DNA of 64,000 nucleotides, from contig WNNJ02001349.1 in the NCBI GenBank assembly GCA_012934845.2, positions 1-64,000 of the forward strand, written 5' to 3'. Origin of the DNA: Pomphorhynchus laevis. Lineage: Eukaryota > Acanthocephala > Palaeacanthocephala > Echinorhynchida > Pomphorhynchidae. This document shows, one piece after another, positions 30,803 through 41,725 of this stretch. The first letter of the stretch is position 1. The number at the start of each line of letters is the position of its first letter. Under the pieces are notes generated by a model that saw only the letters and a list, made by a program, of their open reading frames with translations, was not told the origin of the DNA and did not search any database. The translations under genes and the position numbers were made by a program.

Positions 30803-30860
30803 ACTCGGATTGTGTCTTATACTATTTTATTTTTTGATGTTTTTCTGTGTTAGTTAACAA

Positions 30861-31285
30861 AGTCTTTATTTATTTATTTATAAAAATCAGGACAATTTTT
30901 AAACCAGTTAATTAATATTTATTGATATTAATTGTAGAAAATCTTATAAAATTATTTATTATTTATAATTCTTTATCTTTATTTTTATTCATATAAAGTA
31001 TAAAATAGGTATACCTAGTTATCTGATCTGATTTGTTCTACTGAAAAGTTATTATTGACCCGTTGACTTTATTTTCTCGGTAATATAATCTCTGTCAGAA
31101 ATGCTGAAACAATGTATTATGTATACGAAAAGTAATTATGCTTATTCAATAAAAATAATAATATACAAAAATGTATAATGCACGACATTAACCTCACAGG
31201 TATTGTTCATATTGTTTATGAACAATACGTGTAATAATAATATATTACGAATTCCTCAAAATTACGACGTTTCACCTTTTTCACT
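30861..31285. other. AT-rich spacer, no gene seen
   Basis: Plain AT-rich sequence. It has a perfect hairpin at 31200-31228 (12-bp arms GTATTGTTCATA) and another at 31286-31305 (GTGGTCT/AGACCAC), the latter just before the P-2 fragment. Confidence 0.5.
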
Positions 31286-31305
31286 GTGGTCTTCTAGCAG
31301 ACCAC

Positions 31306-31505
31306 AAGCAGAAAATAGTAAAATATATAAATCAACACAATAATAAAAAGAATAAACTCTTAAGTGGCAAATTTTTATGGATGGATAATAAATAATATAC
31401 TTTGTATTAGAATAAGATACTAGATAGTTTATCAGAGGAAATACATCATTAGCATGTATTTGGCCCCGCTGCTACGTTTGGTAGAGGAGTTAGGGGCCGA
31501 AATCT
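31306..31505 (+). mobile_element. Penelope-like P-2 fragment
   Basis: It matches 4369-4570 of P-1 almost base for base, including TGGCAAATTTTTATGGATGG and the block ending GTTAGGGGCCGAAA. It starts directly at the end of a hairpin and stops in mid-repeat, where a piece of LINE A follows. Confidence 0.75.
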
Positions 31506-31616
31506 AAGCCGCTTTTCGCTCTAATCACTCTACTGAAATTGCCTGTACAGGAGCGATATTATTAAAGAGGGATGGATTATTATCAGGAAGAATGGTTAAT
31601 AATAATACAAATTTAT
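31506..31616. other. Patchwork of LINE A scraps in two orientations
   Basis: 31506-31547 matches A-8 at about 41948-41990 on the + strand (AAGCCGCTTTTCGCTCTAAT). 31549-31600 matches A-6 ORF1 at about 34880-34930 (CAGGAGCGATATTATTAAAG, minus-strand element). The 3' tail of A-6 then begins. Three A pieces thus meet within 110 bases. Confidence 0.75.
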
Positions 31617-31676
31617 TTAATGTGGCAAATGCGTACAAGCTGTACGCTTACAAGTCCACAAACAAAAATGAGAAAG

Positions 31677-34586
31677 TCAAGCAGTTAAATTGTTCAGATG
31701 GGATCGGATTTGTCGTTTGAAGCACTGCAGGGAAGTTGATTGGCGTATATGAATGGGCAGATGATTCCACGATAGAGGAGCAGCCACCAGGAAGGAGCGG
31801 AGTCCAAAGGAGGTAGAGTAGTTTGGGACATGTAAAAGAAGGGAATTACAGGAACGCAAGGAACAGTAAACAGGACGGGAATTATCAAGAAAAGGAAGGT
31901 TGAGAAATGAAGGGGTATGAAAAGTTACAAGGCGGAAAGCAACGATAAGAAGACGAATTTGAACACGACAATAAATTGTAGGCAAATCGAGAGAAGCAAG
32001 ATGGTAGGATGTGTGATCAAAACGACGAAGACGGAGGAGAATTCGGACAGCTGCGTTGACGATGCGTTGTAGGGGAAGAAGAGTGGATTTAGGTGAGTTG
32101 GAAAATAGACTAAGACAATAATCGAGTCTAGAAAAAAGGAGAGATGATATGAGAGTCATACAAGAAGGGAAATCGATCAATCTACGAACTTGACGGAGGT
32201 TGCGGAGTATCAAGGTAGATGAGCGTACTTTATCTCTAACGAAAGGTTTAAGTGAAAGTCGGTTGTCAAAATGGAAGCCTAGGAAAACGAGATTATCAAC
32301 GATAGGAAGAATTGTAGAATTTAATGATACGGAGGGAGGTTCGAAGCCGAGGCGTCGAGGTAGGATCCACATAATTTTGGATTTATCAGGATTCAGAGAA
32401 AGGCGAAGGGAAGAAAGATGATTGGAAATTGAGACAAGACAGTCGGAAGCAGAAACACTAAGATCGCGAATACGATAAACAGGTGCATGAGCATATATGA
32501 GAATGTCATCAGCATATTGCATAACATGGAAGTTAAATTTATGAGAAATCGAAGACAAATCACCAAGAAGAAGAGAGAAAAGTATAGGGCCTAATACGGA
32601 GCCTTGCGGAACACCGGACGGAATGGACGAAGGATGGGAGAGAGAAGAGTTAGAATATACGCGAAATGTACGGTTTGATAGATATGAAGAAAACCATGAT
32701 ACAGTGGGTAAAGAGAAGCCATAATCATGACGAAGGCGATGGAGAAGAATCGAGTGATCGACGATGTCAAAAGCAGACGATAGATCAAGAGAAACTATGA
32801 CACTACATAATTTATGATCGCGCGATATGAGTAAGTCGTTATAAACTTTAAGACATGCAATTTCGGTAGAGTAATTAGAGCGAAAAGCGGCTTGGAAGGG
32901 AGGAAATAAGTTAGAGGAATAGAGATATGTATTAACTTGCTTAAGAACGAGACGCTCAAGGAGTTTAGAGAGGGTTGGGAGAAGTGAGATTGGACGGTAC
33001 GAAGATGGTAGTGAAGAGTCGAGAGATTGCTTTTTGATGATAGGACGAACAGTGGCGCATTTCCAGATGGAAGGAAATGTACAGCTACGGATGGACGAGT
33101 TGAACAATGTGGTTAGGAAGGGTAAGATAAAAGTGCAGATATTTTTAAGTAAGTGAGTGGGAATTGGGTCAGAAGGAGAGGTTTTATTAGGTAATGACAG
33201 CAGAACCGAAGAAACTTCATCAGACGAAACGGGAAGAAGGTGGAATAGTTCTGGGAGGGAAGTATTTAAAGATAAGAGTGGGTACAAGGGGGCTATGGGT
33301 AGTAGGGAAAGTAAATTAGATAGCTTAGTTTGTAGATAAGAAGAAAATTCATCAGGATTTATATTACAAGGGGTAGATGATCGTGAAAGAATTGAGTTTA
33401 AGATTTTTTAATGAGATTTCGAGTTGGAAGATGACTCGAGTTGATTTCGCCAAAAGAGAGTACGTTTAGTACGTATAAGAATGAGATGTGAACGGCGTTG
33501 AGAAAAGTAGGAATCACGAAGATTTGGAGGGAGTGAGTTGGGTGAACGTTTAAGAAAGCGTTTATACATACGAAAAGAGTGACGGAGTCGACGCTTAGAA
33601 AGACTACAGTCAGAATCGAACCAGGGAGCATGGCGCAAGCGCTGGGAACGTCGAAGTCGACTAGGTAGAAGGTTATTGAGGATCGACGTAAGTTCAGAAT
33701 CAAACAGAATGCAGAGATCATCGGGAGAGAGATAGTTAAGAGGAAGTGAAAAGAGTGAAGAATTGAGTAAGGATGTGCAGAGAATAGGGATATCGAGAAG
33801 CTTCCAGGGTCGACTTGGTGTAGATAATGGTAAAGGCGGAGAAGGAGGATGGGGACGAGTAAGAGTAAGAGTGACAAGGAAATGATCGGACAAACCAGGA
33901 TCAGTAATTGACAAGGAGGTATAGTCATTGAAGCAGTTAGGAACAGCAATGATGTCGAGAGCACCGCCGAGAATATGAGTTGGGCTTGTTGAAAGTAATT
34001 TATAGTTAAAATCAGAAAAAAGATTAGTTAAAGTGATAGAGTCAGAGTCAGACGGGCGATCAAGACGAATGTTAAAGTCACCGAGAACAAAAGAAGGAGT
34101 ATAAGACAATGAACAGTGAGACATTAGATCTGCAAGGTCGTTAAAGAAGATACGTGATGGGGCAACTGAACCTGGACGGTATACAATCACAAGTTCCAGA
34201 GGGAAAGGCGTTGATAATCTGCATATGAGTAATTCGAACGAGGTGTAACGGATGTTAACGTTGATTTTACGTAAAGACATTGGGTGACGAGCAATGGCAA
34301 CAATACCGCCATGGTTAGACGCAGTAGATGTATGAGATGTAATTTGACGAGCTGATTCAACTAGAGAACAACCAGAGCGACATAGACGACGAATAGCAAG
34401 ATCGTTGGAGTCAGTGTGCCAGGATTCGGTAATGCAGAGAATATCGATAGATAATTGATCGAAGATATCGAGAAGCATATCAGCTTTATGAAGAATGGAG
34501 CGAGTATTGAATAGACTAAGACGAAAAGTATGCTTAGGAGCGAGATCGACTAGCGAAGAAGACAAGGGGGAGAGATGGGACGCCAT
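31677..34586 (-). CDS. A-6 ORF2: APE endonuclease plus reverse transcriptase, one in-frame stop
   Basis: Endonuclease motifs are FRLSLFNTRSILHKADMLL, CITESWHTDSND, NHGGIVAIARHPMSL, VIVYRPGSVAPS, VLGDFNIRLDRPSDSD and DHFLVTLTL. A linker with Arg-rich RLRHSFRMYKRFLK leads to the RT: LPNKTSPSDPIPTHLLKNI, SYRPISLLPTLSKLLERLV, SLDLSSAFDIVDHSILLHRL, GVPQGSVLGPILFSLLLGDL and MQYADDILIYAHAP. The tail includes LPLQRIVNAAVRILLRLRRF. TAA at 33408-33410 lies in the linker, where A-4 has a Trp codon in SHWKILNS. Everything else is open, so this is the nearest to a working LINE protein here. Confidence 0.92.
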
Positions 34587-34589
34587 CGA

Positions 34590-35876
34590 ATTTTTGGCCT
34601 TGTGTGAAGAACGTGAAAATTTCCGTTGATTTTACGTATAGATAAGGATGACTCGCCGTTTGTTTCACGTCGATGTTTTTCAATGCGAGCTAAATTGAGC
34701 TGGGCAATATCAGAAGGGGAGCGGTCAGGAAAGATACGGCAAGTAGATGAAGTGGTAAGAAGTTTAAAACGTTGGGAGAGTACCGAAGAGGCATGTGAAC
34801 TATGTCGGAAAACGATTTTTAAGAGTGGAGGACTGAGATGATTTGATTTAGTGGATTTGTTTAAACGAATAAAGGATACAGGAGCGATATTATTGAAGAG
34901 TGATGGGTTATCATCAGGAAGAATGGTTGCTAGGATAGACCTGAAAGCAGATACATCATCATCGAGGCGAGATTGTGGAGAAGCAGATTCGGAAAGCTTT
35001 AAGTTTGATATGATTATACAGCGATCGCGCGAAGGAAAACGATTTCGTGGAAGTGGTGGACGGACAGAGCTGGTTGGAGTCGAGGTAGATGAGCAGATAG
35101 AAGTGGAAATGACAGGGGTGCTTGATAAAGAATTAATATTGGTTGGAGCAAGTGTGACAGGAGCGGGGTGTTGAATCGGTTGATCAGAGATGTGACTGGA
35201 TATGATTTTAAATGAAGGATGTAACTTATTGGGAAGTGTTACGTGGGAGGTAGAGTAAGGAGAATTAAAATAGGTTGGGGCATGAGTGACAGGAATGGAG
35301 TGTTGAATTAGTTGATCGGAAATGTTACTGGAAATGATTTTGATGGAAGGGTGTAAATTATTGAGAGGTGATACAGGGGGGGGTCGAGTAAGGAGTTCGT
35401 GAGGAGAATAAAGAAGTTTGAGATTTATTTAGATTGGGGGAGGAATAGGAAAGAGGAGGTACGAGATGAAAAGCTTTGCCGTTAGCATTGTTAGAATGAG
35501 AAAGATTAATGGAAGTTTGGTACGTAGTTGAACGAGGAGTGTGTGAGAGAGTAGGTTCAATAATGGGATTATATGATGCGAAGTCAGGTGTTGATGCGAG
35601 GGAAACATCTAAAACAGCATTGGTCTGAGTGGTAGTGTGTGATACAGGAGTAGATGAGCAGGATAACTGTAGTAGTCGTACTGATGTACAAAAACCGCAA
35701 GTGAAATGTTTAAGTTTATACACTGAGTGGTCGGATATTTTAACACGAACAAGTGTCCATACATCGCAATCTTTGAAATCGCATCCAACTTCAAAGCTGG
35801 TATAACCATCATTGCATTTAGATGTGGAAGATTGTTGATCAGGAACAGGGATCTGAGATCGCGCTTTTTTAGGCAT
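34590..35876 (-). pseudogene. A-6 ORF1: PHD-like finger and RRM-like domain, frameshifted
   Basis: ATG at 35876 opens MPKKARSQIPVPDQQSS. The finger has GCDFKDCDVWTLVRVK and then FTCGFCTS, a C..C..W..C..C pattern like a PHD finger. A Ser/Thr/Pro-rich middle follows, and the frame ends at 35358. The C-terminal domain continues to about 34590 in another frame: RDRCIIISNL, RLDDDVSAFRSILATI and NGESSLSIRKINGNF. The middle contains repeats of HPSVKIISSNI..QPI..STPVTHAP type, more fully kept in A-7. Confidence 0.8.
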
Positions 35877-35920
35877 GACCTTTTATCGATAGATTGAGCT
35901 CAATCCGCGAGCGTAGCGAG

Positions 35921-36045
35921 CGGAACTGACAGGAATAATCTGGAACTGACAGGAATAATCTGGAACTGACAGGAATAATCTGGAACTGACAGGAATAATC
36001 TGGAACTGACAGGAATAATCTGGAACTGACAGGAATAATCTGGAA
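35921..36045 (-). repeat. Six tandem 20-bp repeats at the 5' end of A-6
   Basis: The unit TGGAACTGACAGGAATAATC (+ strand) is repeated six times from 35921 to 36040, followed by TGGAA. The first base of the first unit is C; otherwise the units are identical. They lie about 45 bases upstream of the A-6 ORF1 ATG. Tandem units at LINE 5' ends serve as promoters in some families, so a promoter array is possible here. Confidence 0.9.
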
Positions 36046-36050
36046 TGTAT

Positions 36051-36093
36051 GTTATTTATCTCAAACTTTTTTTTAACGTTTGAGATAAATAAC
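36051..36093. repeat. Perfect foldback, 16-bp arms
   Basis: GTTATTTATCTCAAAC at 36051-36066 is mirrored at 36078-36093 around an 11-base loop. It lies exactly between the 20-bp repeat array of A-6 and the A-7 ORF1 fragment. Confidence 0.92.
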
Positions 36094-36815
36094 GGTTGCT
36101 AGGATAGTCCTGAAAGCAGATACATAATCATCGAGGCGACATTGAGGAGAAGCAGATTCGGAAAGCTTTAAATTAGGTATGATAATGCATCGATCGCGCG
36201 AAGGAAAACGATTTCGTGGTGGTGGACGGACAGACCTGGTAGTTGAGGCAGAAGAGCAGATAAACGTGGGAATGACAGGGGTGCTAAGTGAAGATTTAAG
36301 ATAGTTTGGAGCATGTGTGACAGGAGTGGAGTGTTGAATCGGTTGATCGGAGATGTTACTGGAGATGATTTTGACGGAAGGATGTAAATTATTGATAGGT
36401 GATACTGTTGGAGCATGTGTGACAGGAGTGGATTGTTGAATAGGTTGAACGAAGATGTTACTGGAGATAATTTTGACAGAAGGATGTAAATTATTGAGAA
36501 GTGATGCGGTAGAGGTAGAGTAAGGAGTACGTGAAGAGAAGAAAGAAGTATGAGATGTATTTAGATGTGGGGATGAATAAGAAAAATGAGGTACGAGATG
36601 AAGGCCTTTACTGTTTGCATTGTTAGGATGATGAAGATTAAGGGAAGTTTTATCCGTAGTTAAATGAGTGTGTGTGAGAAAAGTTTCAAGAACGGGTTTC
36701 ATAGATGACGAAGGAGTTAGTAAGCAAACGGATGACGACGATAGATTGAAAGATATGTTGTCGTTTGTTGATGTTCCATGTATAACAGCGGTCTGAGTCG
36801 ACTGAGAGATTGGCT
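36094..36815 (-). mobile_element. LINE A-7, ORF1 fragment with internal protein repeats
   Basis: A second copy of A-family ORF1 on the minus strand, open for 209 codons (36073-36702) with its last residues running into the foldback. It keeps PPPRNRFPSRDRCIIIPNL and RLDDYVSAFRTILATV, the start of the RRM-like domain. Upstream are two tandem copies of NNLHPSVKIISSNI..QPIQ.STPVTHAP. The sequence stops in the middle of the domain at the hairpin. This may be the 5' part of another element cut off by the rearrangement that made the foldback. Confidence 0.78.
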
Positions 36816-36819
36816 GTTC

Positions 36820-39560
36820 ACATAATCACACACATTTGTCGAAAATTGTGTAGTAAATAATTTTAATAATGAATTATGTATTTGTTATTATCTAATATGT
36901 TTTGATTTCATTTTAGTTCAATTTAATTTTACACTTATTTTACATTTTTTAAATTACAGTTTATTATTTATTATTAATAAATAATATAAAAACCTTACTT
37001 CTTTGGTGCACATTTGCTGGTAGCCCGCTTTTACATGTAAATATATTTGATCATTTTAAATTTATTAAAATATTTTTTTCTGATAATGCTATCGCAGCTG
37101 GCGAAATGTAGAAATTAATATTTCTTATTTCGTCGATCCTGCTCCTAAATTAAAAGTTAAAAGAATAAAATCATTGTTATTTTAAAAGATTAAAAACATT
37201 GAAATATTTATCCAGGATTTATCGGTCTCATTTATACGTTCATTATACTTTCCGTGCTTCCTTCGAAAGTTTGCTCTGTTAATTTGGAATGATAATGCAT
37301 AGCTTAATTGTTAAATATACACACATTCAAGAACGCTTCCTATATTCTTCCATCAAACTATCCATTGCAAACTATATCGAAACGGACTTACTATTTTTGA
37401 TAGTTGTAGATTTTACGAAATTCATATTACGGGTTCTAAAGCAGATTATATGCCGCATTGTTTCATGTTTTACTAAATGACACGGCTAAAATATCACGCA
37501 CCTCATTATAACGCTGTATTGGTTACACCTCGATATTTCAAGACAACACATGTATGAGATCTACCGGTTATCCACACTGCCATAGAGATTGTACACCGGA
37601 TGGCCTCCAACGATATCTAATGCTAACCCACCTTGAAATTCCTAATTGAACAAATAGAAATAAAGTGCTCTACGTGGAACACTTGGCATTATTTTCAGAT
37701 GCTTGTATGCTACTCTTGTTTTATCAAAAAGTTTACTAGATTATCATTTTTAATCAATTTCAGTACTTGATTCTTCAGATTATTAACTAAAACTTGTGTG
37801 GATGAATCATCAAACTCACTACGTAAAGTTTAGATGCATAGTATTGGGATACAGTTTCACCTACATAATCTTTAAAGCCTCACCAACCTAATTTTTCGGT
37901 ACCAAACGCATGGACTGTTAATTACCTATTAATGTGTGCTTACATGTTACCCTTGTAACCCTCTCAAGGACACCATGTCGTAATTAATAAAACCACGATG
38001 ACTCACATTTGGCTCACACCATGATGGCTTTCATTCATCCCTACATGGATGAAGTGAGCAATTCTTACTGCTGTGAAATATGCGGAATGCGCATCCGAAG
38101 AAACCACTTTGGGAAGTTTATCAAATAGTTATATCCAATCTTTCATTATCACTTCACATTTATTTTCCTTAATTAACCCGTCGAGAGCAGGATTGCAAGC
38201 AGATAATACGTTGATTAATAATTATTACAAAAGTTTGAACAATTTAAAAAGGGTATTATTCACTGTAATGTTTCTTAATAAATCCATAGAAAAATATAAA
38301 TTGACAACAAAATGAGCAAAAGGCTCTTACAGCTTCATCACAAAGACAAATGAAATAAAATAGCTTAAAAGTCAATTAATTATACAGTATCTTGAGAATC
38401 TTTACTGCCGGGTCAACGTCCAATTTGTTCTTAAATTTTGAAATTCGTTTTGTCGATATAGTTGCTTGTGAAAAAGTATTCCTCGTTTGAATAAGACGTC
38501 GACAGATACATCTATTTTAAGTTCGTCTATTTATCTTCAACATCCAAGAACGGCCGAGTAATGAAGAATGATCTCTTAGTTCTAAAACATCCTTATGGGG
38601 TGATTACAATCTTGAATAATATTCCATACTAAGTACATATCAATCCTCATAAGTGCATAACAAATGGATTAGTACACACAATGTTTTTGATTTTCATACG
38701 AAAGATGACTAACAGAGGGAACCAAATTAGCTGCATTTCTATATACACAATTAAAACTATTAAATTCATCAATATTATTTGGATACGTGGCAGCAGAAGC
38801 GAATAACATCGAACTCTTAATTAACACGCCAGAGAGTAAAACTAGTTGAATCTAAGCTAACAAGCAAACGGCGAAGTACTCCCGCAATTGGACGCACTTT
38901 AAAACACATGGGTTCAATATGTTTCTTAGTTGATAAATCGGTGCATATCCAACAGTTCATGGAACTGTTGAGACTTGGAAAAGCGAATATATGCAAGTAA
39001 TAATTTCTAAGTTATGGGCTGATAAATCAAAAATCATATTGGCCATAGCTTCTCGTGTTAATTTAATTCAACGGGGATACTTTTAAATTTCATAGTCGTT
39101 GACAACTTAATCTTTTTTGGTTTTCATTAAGATAAAAAACTTTCTCTAAATACTTTTATTTCACAAAAGTTTGCTTCGGTAATTTACCCATCCGTTACTT
39201 TCGACATATTCACAGAACATTTTACTTTCATACTTGCAATACTGTTATGTTCAAGATTATTCATATATTACTATATCTGAATGTATTATATTTAATAATA
39301 AATTAATTTTTAATTAATATAATTTATTAATAATTAATTATAAATTAATTCAATTAACTAATTTATTAATTAAATAATTAATAAATAATTAATAATCATT
39401 AATTATAATTTATTAATGAATAACTAATTCATTAATTCATAAATAAAATTATTAATTTTATTAATTTAATTAAATTTACTATTTTAATAAAAATAATATA
39501 AAAATTACTATAATTATATAGTAATATAAATATTACTATATCTGAATATTAATTATATTA
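36820..39560. other. Unassigned AT-rich region, 2.7 kb
   Basis: No long frame and no motif that I can place. 37490-38340 is less AT-biased than its surroundings and may be a very old element or host sequence. A minus-strand stretch around 37540-37700 gives short readings without stops but no recognisable domain. 39290-39560 is almost pure A and T with many small palindromes. Confidence 0.4.
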
Positions 39561-39564
39561 TTAT

Positions 39565-39640
39565 TAATACAGGTCATAGCCATAAGGCTGTTTTGACCGC
39601 TCACAAAAAAATACAAGAAAAAAATCAAAAAAATCAAAAA
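39565..39640 (-). mobile_element. B-family 3' tail remnant
   Basis: The + strand ATACAGGTCATAGCCATAAG, GCTGTTTTGACCGCTCAC and an A-rich run match the 3' end of B-4 (54700-54745) and the reverse complement of the B-3 end (45580-45610). Only the last 70 or so bases are present. Confidence 0.6.
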
Positions 39641-40291
39641 ATATTATTTATATAATTATAATTAATTTTTAATTTCAGTTATTTAATTTTTTTAATAAAA
39701 TTAAATTCAATTATACACAGTTACCCGCAAATAGGTCCCATAAAGATATTATTAGTTTTCTTTAAGAATATATCGTCCTCTGATTCTCACTATGATTTCT
39801 CTCATTCTTCGTCTGCCTGTTCTGCAAACTGATCATGATGATTTCGGCAAGAATCCGCGTTAGACAGTCCCACCTGCAACATCAAGTCTCTTAACGTGTT
39901 TACGGGCTTGTGAGCTCTCGATCGCAATGAAAGTAAACATTGGGATACAGATTTTTTCAGCGTCACGCTAATTTTTGTTATCAACCACGAAATGACATAT
40001 GGATAACTTTTCTTCTGTTTCATACTGATTCTCGATGCTATAGCCTGTATTATTCTCTGCGCGATCCTCAAAAACCACCTGAGGAAGCAAACACGATCGG
40101 GCAGAAGGAACCCTGTTCAACCTCGAGGATGCGCTCTTAGTATTTAGATCTTTTTCTAGATTCATGGTAATCGAATGACGCACCAACAGTTTTCGCCAAG
40201 TAGGATGAAGCCTTCTCATTAAACACGCAGACGTCGAAAAACGTACGCTCCATCCTACCTCCAAAAAGTCCGTTGCAAAAGATATCAGAAC

Positions 40292-40924
40292 TCACATCAG
40301 CGCTCTGTTCGTTGTACTATTCTCGAATATTATTGCGCCAGGCACATATTGTAACTGAGGATCAATTGCCACTCTATTACATACTTCTGTAATCACATCC
40401 GCTAATAAATCTCTGAGATCATTATGCCGAGCTAGCAAAAGACCACCCCTCCTACACGAGAGAGCATGACCAATATCAAACTTTGCTCCACAACAACATT
40501 GTTTTGCTATGTTTGTCGGTGTCCAACCATATCGGGCCGCTACTGCATCACGAAACTTGGTGGTGGACAAGTTCAATCCAAATGCTGATATTAGTCGTGT
40601 TATCAACCAATTTAACGACCCCTTTATTGAGGCAAAATCCAGTATCCGTTGCAAACCATCGTCTTTCTCAGTCAGCGACAATATGTTTTGCTTATTGATG
40701 TCGATATTCTCTTTTTTATGCCGATTTGCTATGACACACTGTTCTTTGCTTCGTTCAAAGGTGTTCACTACATTACCATATGGACTGTATATTGCCAACG
40801 ATGCATTATATTGCCGTTTTACTTTTGAAATGGGATTCATTATCCCCAACCCACCCATTATGATGGGAATTGCAAATAACTGTGAACTGTTCTCACTTAC
40901 TTTATGATCTAGCAATCTAGTCAC
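40292..40924 (-). pseudogene. D-3 post-thumb region and Cys/His cluster
   Basis: An open run of 210 codons with IPIIMGGLGIMNPISK, LQRILDFASIKGSLNWLITR, FRDAVAARYGWTPTNIAKQ, then CCCGAKFDIGHALSC, a CxCx..HxxxC cluster, and RHNDLRDLLADVITEV. The start of the nuclease fold (EVCNRVAIDPQLQYV) follows before the frame ends. D-4 gives the intact order of the same region. Confidence 0.78.
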
Positions 40925-40999
40925 CAGCTCGGTGTATATTTGGTCTCGTAAATTGTAAAACCAATAGGGAGTGCACTCAGTTGTTCTCCCTAAGAAGAT

Positions 41000-41587
41000 C
41001 TATCTACTTTGCAGTGCCTGTGTAAATACTGTGTGCATCGAGTGTGCGTCCAATTCTGCCATTGTGCTCAGTTTTTCAATAATTTGTCTCCACTCATCCG
41101 TACAGGCTAGTACATACTGTTTCACATATTCTTTGTCTCCGATCGGGGATCCAAAAATAGATATACCATCTGTATTTATGTGTACGTTCGTATCCGCGAA
41201 TGCACACAGTGAAGCACTTTCATTTTGACTGTGAATCAGAAGTCTACATTTAGTTGGATTCACTATGTATCCATATTGAGGATCGATGCTCGTTAGTGTA
41301 TCCCATACTTGCTTTAGCTTGTTGATACTACCAACGAAATCTGCATCATATGCGTACCATCGCTGGTATATGTCTGGTATGCTTGCTCCAATGCGTCTAA
41401 TTAGAGGAATTGTCAATGTTGTAAATGCTGCTACGGCTAAAGGGTCACCTTGCGTGAACCCTTCAGTAGCCTTAAAATATCTCATTCGTGTGCCATCGTT
41501 ATTCCACTTCCGTATGTGGTTTTGCGGGGTTATTGCTAGAGATGGACAAACTTTACCAACGTTTGCTAATGCAAGCTGTATACACAC
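41000..41587 (-). pseudogene. D-3 reverse transcriptase (C-terminal half) and thumb
   Basis: An open run of 195 codons: FTQGDPLAVAAFTTLTIPLI (GDPL box), IYQRWYAYDADFVG, LTSIDPQYGYIVNPTKCRLL, DGISIFGSPIGDKEYV and MAELDAHSMHTVFTQALQSR. The order equals D-1. The catalytic aspartates have been displaced in the motif, so the copy is unlikely to be active. Confidence 0.75.
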
Positions 41588-41672
41588 TTTATTGAACGCA
41601 TTTTTCGTGTGAATACTCAGTATTGCGTATTAATTATTAATTATAATTTATTATAATTGGCTACACAAAGCC

Positions 41673-41702
41673 ATTTGGGTGTTCTTTATCGAACACCCAA
41701 AT
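41673..41702. repeat. Perfect foldback, 12-bp arms, 6-base loop
   Basis: ATTTGGGTGTTC (41673-41684), loop TTTATC, GAACACCCAAAT (41691-41702). It lies in the short gap between D-3 (minus) and A-8 (plus). Confidence 0.92.
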
Positions 41703-41725
41703 CAGCCATTTGAGATGATGAGCTG

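Larger units (their letters stand above)
27601..30860 (+). mobile_element. LINE C-4, Jockey-group-like, head-to-tail behind C-3
   Basis: It begins with the family 5' string (27601-27616) directly after the C-3 tail. ORF1 is much shortened: the CCHC region is missing and only an RNA-binding-like piece (27839-28057) and the stretch before ORF2 remain. ORF2 runs from ATG 28405 through the endonuclease, linker and RT to about 30800, with an in-frame TAG at 28513-28515 and at least three frame changes. The tail at 30850-30880 is rich in TTTATTTATTTA. Confidence 0.83.
31617..35905 (-). mobile_element. LINE A-6, CR1/L2-group, nearly whole
   Basis: The best-preserved LINE in the window. On the minus strand: 5' tandem repeats (35921-36045), ORF1 from ATG at 35876, ORF2 from ATG at 34586 to 31677, a short 3' UTR with the family motif GCATTTGCCACATTAAA, and a TATTATTATT-type tail. 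ORF2 is a single frame of 970 codons spoilt only by one TAA (33408-33410). ORF1 has at least one frameshift. The 3' 1.45 kb is nearly identical to A-8 on the opposite strand, which points to recent activity of this subfamily. Confidence 0.92.
39715..41600 (-). mobile_element. LINE D-3, restriction-like-endonuclease type, 3' half
   Basis: On the minus strand it runs from the RT middle (41587) to the family 3' end near 39720, where + strand GTTACCCGCAAA matches the end of D-1. RT and thumb are open at 41000-41587. The post-thumb, Cys/His cluster and first endonuclease residues are open at 40292-40924. The last endonuclease part lies at 39800-40290 in broken frames (FFDVCVFNEKASSYL can be read near 40230). 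The RT catalytic box reads WYAYDADFVG, an altered form of FADD. Confidence 0.8.

Noticed and set aside
32200-32421. Open frames antisense to LINE A, RT region
   Set aside because: The same reading appears antisense in A-8 (42418-42639), as expected from two near-identical copies. They are shadows of the RT frame.
35929-36045. 20-bp repeats as a CRISPR array
   Set aside because: The units are contiguous with no spacers, and the genome is eukaryotic.
38073-38315. Faint resemblance to the RNase H end of an LTR (Copia-type) element
   Set aside because: Only a few scattered residues agree and no neighbouring integrase, RT or terminal repeats are visible, so I leave 36820-39560 unassigned.
39290-39560. 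Many palindromes in AT-only DNA as further template-switch scars
   Set aside because: In sequence of nearly pure A and T, short inverted repeats are expected by chance, so they were not counted.
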